From contig JABCSP010000074.1 of NCBI GenBank assembly GCA_018238825.1, positions 1 to 8,982 of the forward strand: DNA of 8,982 nt, in the 5' to 3' direction. The stretch is from Candidatus Thorarchaeota archaeon (GTDB taxonomy: Archaea; Asgardarchaeota; Thorarchaeia; Thorarchaeales; Thorarchaeaceae). Positions 1 to 6,467 of this stretch are shown one piece after another (position 1 is the first letter of the stretch; each line of letters starts with the position of its first letter). A program made the position numbers and the translations under genes. Under the pieces are notes generated by a model. That model was not told where the DNA came from. It searched no databases and saw nothing but the letters and a program-made list of their open reading frames with translations.

Positions 1-23
1 CTTCTTGGTTCGTAAATAAAGCT

Positions 24-34
24 CAAATATATTA
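24..34 (+). promoter_or_regulatory. Possible TATA box for the PH-domain gene
   Basis: The run CAAATATATTA is an AT-rich element of the archaeal box A kind. It lies about 45 to 50 bases before the TTG start at 77, so transcription starting about 25 bases downstream would give a leader of roughly 20 bases that still contains the GAGGT ribosome binding site at 66-70. This rests on sequence resemblance and spacing only. Confidence 0.3.
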
Positions 35-76
35 GGGTTGATAATCAATATTGGTTCAAATTAGTGAGGTCTTGAT

Positions 77-568
77 TTGTTCGAAGAGTTTTCTCCTCCC
101 AATAAAGGGCTAAATTCCGGCGAGGAAGTTGTCTGGAGCCGACGTGCTGGAATGGCTGCAAGGATGATGCTTGGTGGAGCTTGTTGTATTCTTGGGTCTC
201 CTTGGATTTTATTATTGATTTACGCGTCAATAGGACCTACTGTGGGAAATATTCTTCTCATTTTCGTTCTAATTGGGATTCTCCTAACTATTGTTGAGTT
301 TGTCAACTCCAGAAGGACAATGTATTACTTGACTACAGAACGGATTATAGCGGTTAGAGGTGGACTAATAAAAAGGCAGATACTGTTAGAGCACTTTCAG
401 GGCACCCAAATTGATGACTACCTTGAAATAAAATCTACATATACTGAAGGTGCGGATAGATTCTATGCAATGCGGATTCGTGATCCGATATCTGGCAAAC
501 TTATGATACTATCAGGTTTTGATGAAGATGCAAAGGATGTTGTTATGAAGACGATTGGTTCTAAATAA
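77..568 (+). CDS. Two-helix membrane protein with bacterial-type PH domain (YdbS/bPH2-like)
   Basis: This 163-residue protein is predicted to sit in the cell membrane with its PH domain in the cytoplasm. Two hydrophobic stretches at about residues 31-52 and 55-77 form a helical hairpin. The C-terminal half (about 82-160) matches the bacterial PH fold: YYLTTERIIAVRGGLIKR is the typical first strands, with the usual pattern of a T-x-E-R turn followed by R-G-G-L, and a later strand region ends in a helix after GFDEDAKD. In bacteria such proteins (DUF304/YdbS/YdbT) are membrane associated but mostly of unknown role. The start is TTG at 77, chosen because GAGGT at 66-70 sits six bases upstream and no better start is near. 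The gene is followed by a 162-base gap with its own TATA-like box, so it is probably not in an operon with the protease. Function beyond membrane-linked PH domain is unknown. Confidence 0.8.
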   Translation: MFEEFSPPNKGLNSGEEVVWSRRAGMAARMMLGGACCILGSPWILLLIYASIGPTVGNILLIFVLIGILLTIVEFVNSRRTMYYLTTERIIAVRGGLIKRQILLEHFQGTQIDDYLEIKSTYTEGADRFYAMRIRDPISGKLMILSGFDEDAKDVVMKTIGSK

Positions 569-662
569 TGTTCATCCACTAATTATCGATATTTACGCAA
601 AAGAAACGATACCGAAGACTTTCTCCCCTTAGGGCCCATCTACTATTAGAAAAATAACAAAT

Positions 663-671
663 GTATAAATG
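663..671 (+). promoter_or_regulatory. Possible TATA box for the protease gene
   Basis: GTATAAATG, preceded by an A-rich stretch (AAAAATAACAA), resembles an archaeal box A with a weak upstream element. It lies about 60 bases before the TTG start at 731, which would give a 5' leader of about 35 to 40 bases carrying the strong GGGAGGAG ribosome binding site at 718-725. Support is by resemblance and position only. Confidence 0.4.
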
Positions 672-730
672 AGCTCTGAATTGCAACTTACTCGTAGCCC
701 CTAGTTTCTTCGTGGTCGGGAGGAGTTGTA

Positions 731-3700
731 TTGAAGCAGCAATCTCTTAAAATATTCATCGTATTATTTCTAATTGTAGTCCTAATTTTACCGATAATCC
801 AATCTGAAGTGATTGCAAATTATTCAGAAGTAGAGGAAAATTCCCAATTGAATCACGAACTGGACCCTCTGGGTAACCACGGTAACGAAAAGATTTTGAG
901 AATTTCTCGCGAAAATTGTTTTGGAACTTTGGCGTTGAACTCATTACTTCTTGGAGATGAAATGATATCATCTCAAATATCATCCAACATTGAGTTTACT
1001 AGTCTAATTAGTGGGTTAAGTTATGGTACCATCTGCACCCAATTACAATCTGAGCGAACTGGAGATAATGATTCGCCTGCGAAATCGATTCCATATTCAA
1101 ATGCTGATGAACAAGTCATCTCGCCACTATTAGCTAGAATTTTAGAAGAGAACACCTCAAACACTAGTATACGGGTTATAGTAACACTAAAAGCCCAACC
1201 TCAGATTGAGGAGAGTTTTCATATTAAAGAGGTTACAGGTCAACGAATCGAAAGTTTAACTCAAAGCTTTTCTAGCAATTCACTCCAGTTTTTGGAATCA
1301 GTTGATCATGAAACTATGCTCATGCGAAAAGAACTCAAAAACCATGCACTGGACCTAATAGCACAAAGTCAGGACCATTTAGTTAATGAAATTTTGAAAC
1401 TCAATGGTACACTACTTCATAGATTCGCTTTCTTGAATTCTATCGCGGTCATTCTGAGTAATGATGCCATCAAAATCCTTCAACATAATCCAAACATTCA
1501 GAGCATTGTCTTGGATGAACTCCAACCGATTCAGCTCAACCATAGTGTTCCAAGTATCTATGCTGATGATTGGCACAGCTATGGATTTGACGGAGCACCT
1601 TGGGATGTTGCAGTTCTGGACACAGGCGTAGACGCAACACACCCTGCTCTGTCGACACGCGTCATTGATGCTCAATGCTTTGTTTCAGGTGTTACAGACC
1701 CTGATGATACTAATGGACATGGAACACATGTTGCTGGAATTATTGCGAGTACTCATACTAGTTATCTTGGCGTCGCACCAGGCGCCTCAATCATCAATGC
1801 CAAGATAGGGAATCCAGGTGCATATGATTCCGATGTAATTGCCGGTGCTGAGTGGGCTGCAGCTGGGGCCAGTGATGATGCTGAAATCATCAACCATAGC
1901 TATGGAGTTGGTCAAAGTAAAGGCAGGTTCATTGATGCTTTTGTCGATTATTACGACATAATCTGGGTGGGCGCTGCTGGCAACGATGGTCCAGATGGTG
2001 GGACTGTAGAAAACGTTGGATACAATATGATAACAGTGGGGAGTATGGATGACCAAAACACGGACTCACGAAGTGACGACACTATCAGTTCCTTTAGTAG
2101 TCGTGGACCAACTTGGGACAACAGAATAAAACCTGATCTTGTTGCACCTGGTGATAGTATCTATGCGCCGTGCTATGACTGGGAAGGATTAGGTGGATTA
2201 ATGCCCGATTATATACCACTGAGCGGCACTAGCATGGCCTCGCCACACGTCGCAGGAACTGTAGCTCTTCTCTACGATTATATGACAACAGATGATACGA
2301 AGTACTACAAGTCTCTGCTCATGCACACTGCTGATGACTGGGGTACGGTTGGTCCGGATAATACATACGGATGGGGGTATGTGAACATGGCATCAGCGTA
2401 CTCACAGCGTGATAATGTATTATCTGGTACTGTCCAACAAAATGAAAAAGCATACTATAGAGTATATCTCACAGCAGGAAGCTCCTACCAAGCAACAATC
2501 GCATTTGAACGTCATGGAGTGTATTATCCGAGCACTAATTCATATTCTCTTTCTGTACTCAGCGATCTAGATCTTTCAATTTACAGCCCTGATGGTAGTT
2601 TACTTGATTTCTCAGCTAGTGGACTCAATAATGTCGAACAAGTCAATGTCGTTTCTGCACCGCTGACAGGATACTATCAAATCCAAGTCTATGGAAGTTA
2701 TGTAGATTCAGGAGTAACAACTGAATCCTTTTCACTTGCTCATGATGGTGGATTAGTTCGAATCTACCAACCCGACGTAACTGGAGTAGTAATTAATGGT
2801 ATTTCAGTACCAGATGGGGGAACTGATGGTAGCTATAATCGTACTGACTCGTTCAACATTGAAATATCTGTTACTGATTTAGACACAATTCCAGCTAGTC
2901 TATCTGTTCAAATGGAGGTTTATGATCCAACTGGGACCTATAGAGAAACTCATACTATGCCATACAATTCCACTGCAAACATATGGGAGAATTCTTGGAT
3001 TTTTGGACAAGATGGGATGGCGGGTACGTGGTACATGATAGTGAAGACTGATGACAATACTGGTTTATCTGCGCAAGACTATTCATTCTACTTCTTGTGT
3101 GATAATGAATTACCAGAGATTCACATGATATCTTTGAGCTCAAATTCTGTGCGGCGTTTGAACGAAACCCTTGACATTGGCGTAAATACAACGGACTACC
3201 ATGATGGGACGAATCTAATATCATATTTTACATTCTGGATGCCGAATGGTACATTTGGTTCCCACCTAATGCAACAGAATCCTGCAAACAATCTTTTCTA
3301 TCTTAATCTTACGTTTTCTGAATCTGTACCTTTGGGAATCTGGAGTTATTGCATCTACGTTGAGGATAGTGACCTAGGGTTCTTGTCGACTGAGATTGAA
3401 TCTTTTGAGGTTCTGAGCCATCAATATATTCTTACTATTCTTTCTCCATGGGGAACTCCAACTGGTGGGGGCTTGTATGATGCAGGAGCAATTACCTGTG
3501 TTGGACTAGATGTTGACATTGTGACTGGGATAGCAGGAGAGCGTTTCGTATTCCAGAGTTGGACAGATGATGCTTCAGGAACTGACTATTCACAATCTGA
3601 TCCAATTATCATGGATGGTTCAAAGACAGTTACGGCACTCTGGGATACTGAATATTATCTTTCAGTTATTTCATCTTATGGCACACCCTCAGGAGAAGGG

Positions 3701-4726
3701 TGGTATGTTGATGAAACTATAGCTTATGCAGAATTGGATACAGATATTGTGGCTGGGGTAACAGGAGAGCGCTTCGTATTCCAGAGCTGGACTGATGATG
3801 CTTCAGGAACTGACTACTCACAATCTGATCCAATTATCATGGATTGTCCAAAAACAGCCACAGCAGTATGGAATTCCGAATACTATCTGATGATTGCATC
3901 CTCTAAAGGGACTCCTATCGGAAACGGATGGTACGTATCTGGAACTATAGCTTATGCCGGATTGGATGCGGGTATTGTAGCTGGGGTAGCAGGGGAGCGT
4001 TTCATATTCCAGAGTTGGAGTGGTGATGCTTCAGGAGCTGATTATTCACAATCTGAACCAATTATCATGGATGGTTCAAAGACAGTTACTGCACTCTGGG
4101 ATATTGAATATTACCTAACAGTTACATCAGCTCATGGCATACCCTCTGGTGAAGGATGGTACTCTTCTAGCTCTACAGTATTCGTAGGATTGGATGCTGA
4201 TATAGTGGCCGGAATCACAGGAGAACGTTTTGTCTTCCAGAGTTGGACAGATGATGCTTCAGGAACTGATTATACTCAATCTGATCCAATTACCCTAGAT
4301 GGACCAAAATCTGTAACAGTGACTTGGCAGACACAATATCAACTGACTTGTATAACGAATCCAAGTGGTCTATCACCCCTTCCAACGATTGATCCAGCTG
4401 GAGATTGGTTTAATGATGATACCATTGTTATTCTAAATGCTTTGGAAGTTGTTGGATATACATTCCAACACTGGCTCGTTGATGATGTCGAATCTGAAGG
4501 GGGTATTGCATCAATTACACTTGTTATGGACGAGACACATTTTGCTATCGCATGCTATCAAATAGTCGAACCAACAACATCAGTAACGACTACAGATACT
4601 GAAATTACTACTACGGGAACAATGGTGCCATCTGATGATACACTGATACTTGTCATTGTTGGTGTAGGTGCAATGGGATTAGTGCTAGTAACCTTGTTGA
4701 TTGCAATGAAGAAAAGGACGAGCTAG
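731..4726 (+). CDS. Secreted, membrane-anchored subtilisin-like serine protease (S8 family) with C-terminal tandem repeats
   Basis: This 1331-residue protein is an extracellular endopeptidase. The TTG start is supported by GGGAGGAG five bases upstream and by the signal peptide it creates (hydrophobic core about residues 8-23). A long pro-region follows; residues about 147-262 resemble the I9-type inhibitor/chaperone propeptide (IRVIVTLKAQP, then a strand ending QSIVLDE). The S8 domain spans about 288-555 with Asp297 (VAVLDTGVD), His330 (GHGTHVAG), oxyanion Asn418 (AAGND) and Ser501 (GTSMASPHVAG), so the catalytic set is complete. Residues about 562-672 look like a prepeptidase C-terminal (PPC) beta domain, and about 680-895 like two Ig-like modules. 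Five repeats of 76 residues follow (898-1277), of the type found in InlB-like surface-protein repeats. A Thr-rich stalk (1282-1296), one membrane helix (about 1303-1325) and a KKRTS tail anchor it outside the cell. At about 290 residues, the region before the catalytic domain is much longer than the roughly 100 of classical subtilisins. Confidence 0.93.
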   Translation: MKQQSLKIFIVLFLIVVLILPIIQSEVIANYSEVEENSQLNHELDPLGNHGNEKILRISRENCFGTLALNSLLLGDEMISSQISSNIEFTSLISGLSYGTICTQLQSERTGDNDSPAKSIPYSNADEQVISPLLARILEENTSNTSIRVIVTLKAQPQIEESFHIKEVTGQRIESLTQSFSSNSLQFLESVDHETMLMRKELKNHALDLIAQSQDHLVNEILKLNGTLLHRFAFLNSIAVILSNDAIKILQHNPNIQSIVLDELQPIQLNHSVPSIYADDWHSYGFDGAPWDVAVLDTGVDATHPALSTRVIDAQCFVSGVTDPDDTNGHGTHVAGIIASTHTSYLGVAPGASIINAKIGNPGAYDSDVIAGAEWAAAGASDDAEIINHSYGVGQSKGRFIDAFVDYYDIIWVGAAGNDGPDGGTVENVGYNMITVGSMDDQNTDSRSDDTISSFSSRGPTWDNRIKPDLVAPGDSIYAPCYDWEGLGGLMPDYIPLSGTSMASPHVAGTVALLYDYMTTDDTKYYKSLLMHTADDWGTVGPDNTYGWGYVNMASAYSQRDNVLSGTVQQNEKAYYRVYLTAGSSYQATIAFERHGVYYPSTNSYSLSVLSDLDLSIYSPDGSLLDFSASGLNNVEQVNVVSAPLTGYYQIQVYGSYVDSGVTTESFSLAHDGGLVRIYQPDVTGVVINGISVPDGGTDGSYNRTDSFNIEISVTDLDTIPASLSVQMEVYDPTGTYRETHTMPYNSTANIWENSWIFGQDGMAGTWYMIVKTDDNTGLSAQDYSFYFLCDNELPEIHMISLSSNSVRRLNETLDIGVNTTDYHDGTNLISYFTFWMPNGTFGSHLMQQNPANNLFYLNLTFSESVPLGIWSYCIYVEDSDLGFLSTEIESFEVLSHQYILTILSPWGTPTGGGLYDAGAITCVGLDVDIVTGIAGERFVFQSWTDDASGTDYSQSDPIIMDGSKTVTALWDTEYYLSVISSYGTPSGEGWYVDETIAYAELDTDIVAGVTGERFVFQSWTDDASGTDYSQSDPIIMDCPKTATAVWNSEYYLMIASSKGTPIGNGWYVSGTIAYAGLDAGIVAGVAGERFIFQSWSGDASGADYSQSEPIIMDGSKTVTALWDIEYYLTVTSAHGIPSGEGWYSSSSTVFVGLDADIVAGITGERFVFQSWTDDASGTDYTQSDPITLDGPKSVTVTWQTQYQLTCITNPSGLSPLPTIDPAGDWFNDDTIVILNALEVVGYTFQHWLVDDVESEGGIASITLVMDETHFAIACYQIVEPTTSVTTTDTEITTTGTMVPSDDTLILVIVGVGAMGLVLVTLLIAMKKRTS
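3422..4561 (+). repeat. Five in-frame tandem 228-bp (76-residue) repeats in the protease gene
   Basis: The units begin at 3422, 3650, 3878, 4106 and 4334, with an exact 228-base period across the first four; the fifth is strongly diverged. Each protein unit begins with a Y-Y-L-like strand, has a G-T-P-x-G-x-G-W-Y turn, then G-E-R-F-V-F-Q-S-W, an acidic D-D-A-S-G-T-D-Y turn and ends with K-T-V-T-A-x-W. This is the general pattern of divergent InlB B-type beta repeats seen in bacterial and archaeal surface proteins, which act as stalks or binding modules. Units 1 and 2 code for an identical 27-residue block (3536-3616 and 3764-3844) that differs at only four bases, all in third codon positions. 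Confidence 0.9.
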
Positions 4727-4827
4727 TATATTTGTATGCAATAGAAGAAGAGTACATTGGGGTCTAACAAGAGAGTTTGATTTCCCCTAGGAGGCCATTT
4801 ACTTTACAAACTGGTATTTCACATAGT

Positions 4828-4834
4828 CTTTAAG
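4828..4834 (+). promoter_or_regulatory. Possible TATA box for the phosphatase gene
   Basis: CTTTAAG fits a loose archaeal box A and lies about 35 to 41 bases before the TTG start at 4869. A start of transcription about 25 bases downstream would leave a very short leader ending in the GGTGA ribosome binding site (4860-4864). A second TTAAA-like run at 4838-4844 is an alternative but would put the start of transcription almost on the start codon. Weak evidence. Confidence 0.25.
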
Positions 4835-4868
4835 CACCTTAAACTCGTTAATCCAAGTTGGTGATTTA

Positions 4869-6425
4869 TTGATTCGAATTCCAAAAATTATTGCATTGTG
4901 TTTTCTGTTTCTATTTGTAATCTCGCCCCTAGCTTATACTGGAAATACCTCTCCCTCTGAAGAAAGGTTAGAGTTCCTTCCTGCTGACATACCCGGATTA
5001 ACACGAGGACCTACAGTTAATCTGGTGACAAATCACTCTGCACTAATATTTTGGAGAACTGTTGATCTGACTAATTCAAGCGTTGAGTATGGTTTTACTG
5101 ATTCTAATTTGAATATGAGTGTGAATAGATCAATGCTTGTAAACGATCACCGCGTAAATCTAACCAGTCTCCAGATTAACACCCTCTATTACTATAGGGC
5201 TGTTTCTAATGGTAGTTCAAGCCCGATTTACAATTTCAGAACTGCTCCAAACGATAGTTCCGATATTAAGATGATTGTCGTGGGAGATAATAGACCAGAT
5301 CAATCATTTGCCCCCGTTCAACCTTCGGAGTTTGAGGATCTGATTGACCTGATTATATTGGAGCAACCACACCTTGTGGTTATGACCGGTGATTATGTTC
5401 TTGAGGTCGGCACGGTTCACGCCACCAACTTAGATGCATGGGCACGTTTTACTGATATTACGGATTTACTAGGGCATTATGCGCCAATTTATGGTGTGAT
5501 TGGAAATCATGATACAGGGGCATGGACTGGCTCAGTGAAATCCGAGTATTTCTTAGATGCTTTTGAAATGTATAATGAACCATCAACATACTCCTCTTTT
5601 GACTATGCAGGAATTCACATTGTGCTTCTTGACTCTGAGGAACAGGGATTGGATCAACGGATTACAGGAACACAGTATGATTGGTTGGTCAATGATCTCA
5701 ACTCAACGGAGCAACCATTGAAGTTCGTCTTTGCACATAGACCTCTCTATCCTTGTAGACACATTGGAACTTCTCTTGATTCCAATCAGACTGAACGTGA
5801 AAGACTCCAGCAATTATTCGAACAGCACAACGTGACACTATTTGCAGCAGGGCACGATCATCTGTTCAACAGACTCACAGTCAATGGTGTTGTCAATATT
5901 ATCTCAGGTGGTGGTGGTGCACCCCTATATCAGACACCATGGGGTGGAACATATTATCATTACTTGAGAATTGATGCTAGTCCAAGACAAGTAAACTTCA
6001 CAACGATTGGGCTAGATGGAGTTCCCGTTGACGAGTATCAACTTCCATATGATGGTCCTATTGAAATTGAGATTCGGGGTTTTGCAAATGCAACAACCCA
6101 ACGTAGTGGAACAATCCCTGAGATATACTTCAGTGAAATTCCAGTTGAGAAATATTTCTCGTGGGATAATGACCCTAACACAACTAGTGCGACTGCATTT
6201 CCTGACACAGCTGCATTCCATGTACTTGATGTATATGCTGAAAATGAAGATGGTGTTACCAGTCATGAGAAATTTGTATTCTATTCAATTGCCGGCACAA
6301 CAACAACAACAACAACCACTACCGAAACTACAAACGGTACATTTGATATTACTCTGGTATTCATGGGTATTGGAATCGGGGCAGTTGTTGTCATTGTAGT
6401 CTTGGTGTTCTGGAGAAAAAGATGA
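4869..6425 (+). CDS. Secreted, membrane-anchored purple-acid-phosphatase-like metallophosphoesterase
   Basis: This 518-residue protein is predicted to hydrolyse phosphate esters outside the cell. The TTG start has GGTGA at 4860-4864, four bases upstream, and gives a clear signal peptide (hydrophobic core about residues 7-22). Residues about 46-127 form a fibronectin-III-like domain as found at the N-terminus of purple acid phosphatases (ALIFWRT, then YYYRAVSNG). The calcineurin-like domain spans about 132-385 with metal motifs GDNR (Asp140), TGDY (Asp175), GNHD (Asn213-Asp215), FAHRP (His290) and GHDH (Gly328-His331). The first motif has Arg where many relatives have His, as also in purple acid phosphatases, which lack that His. 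A beta-rich domain of unknown role (about 395-475) precedes a run of nine Thr (477-485), a membrane helix (about 494-515) and an RKR tail. There are about fifteen N-x-S/T sequons, consistent with a glycosylated surface protein. Substrate is unknown; phosphomonoesterase or phosphodiesterase are both possible. Confidence 0.88.
   Translation: MIRIPKIIALCFLFLFVISPLAYTGNTSPSEERLEFLPADIPGLTRGPTVNLVTNHSALIFWRTVDLTNSSVEYGFTDSNLNMSVNRSMLVNDHRVNLTSLQINTLYYYRAVSNGSSSPIYNFRTAPNDSSDIKMIVVGDNRPDQSFAPVQPSEFEDLIDLIILEQPHLVVMTGDYVLEVGTVHATNLDAWARFTDITDLLGHYAPIYGVIGNHDTGAWTGSVKSEYFLDAFEMYNEPSTYSSFDYAGIHIVLLDSEEQGLDQRITGTQYDWLVNDLNSTEQPLKFVFAHRPLYPCRHIGTSLDSNQTERERLQQLFEQHNVTLFAAGHDHLFNRLTVNGVVNIISGGGGAPLYQTPWGGTYYHYLRIDASPRQVNFTTIGLDGVPVDEYQLPYDGPIEIEIRGFANATTQRSGTIPEIYFSEIPVEKYFSWDNDPNTTSATAFPDTAAFHVLDVYAENEDGVTSHEKFVFYSIAGTTTTTTTTTETTNGTFDITLVFMGIGIGAVVVIVVLVFWRKR
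6297..6314 (+). repeat. (ACA)6 trinucleotide repeat coding the Thr stalk
   Basis: Six ACA codons in a row, followed by ACC, ACT and ACC, encode nine threonines just before the C-terminal membrane helix of the phosphatase. Such Thr runs are common cell-wall-spanning stalks and O-glycosylation regions in archaeal surface proteins. The simple repeat is a likely site of length variation by slippage, which would change stalk length in steps of one residue. Confidence 0.8.
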
Positions 6426-6448
6426 GTTTCCGATGTTCTCAACTCATC
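6416..6448 (-). terminator. Hairpin plus T-run, probable terminator of the minus-strand peptidase transcript
   Basis: GATGAGTT at 6421-6428 and AACTCATC at 6441-6448 form a perfect 8-bp inverted repeat with a 12-base loop. Read on the minus strand, the stem is followed at once by TTTTTCTCC (6420 down), the layout of an intrinsic terminator, about 20 bases after the stop codon of the M1-like gene. Archaeal termination depends mainly on the T-run, so the stem may be secondary. On the plus strand the stem overlaps the stop codon of the phosphatase gene but is not followed by T residues. Confidence 0.5.
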
Positions 6449-6467
6449 CTAAAATGATCTGGGAAAA

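Noticed and set aside
3422..4333. Regularly spaced repeats as a CRISPR-like or mobile element
   Set aside because: The 228-bp units are in frame, contiguous without spacers, and encode conserved beta repeats of a surface protein.
625..4790. CCCCTAG/CCCCTTAGGG runs in both plus-strand intergenic gaps (625-634, 698-704, 4784-4790)
   Set aside because: They look like a shared element, but a seven-base motif is expected about once by chance in this length, another copy lies inside coding sequence near 4926, and the positions relative to the starts differ.
4789..4794. AGGAGG Shine-Dalgarno-like site in the gap before the phosphatase gene
   Set aside because: No ATG, GTG or TTG lies at a suitable distance and no open frame follows, so it is probably chance.
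6016..6399. A 127-codon plus-strand frame inside the phosphatase gene
   Set aside because: It is the shifted frame of a gene with clear motifs and signal peptide; its translation is low in complexity (Gln runs from the ACA repeat) and has no ribosome binding site of its own.
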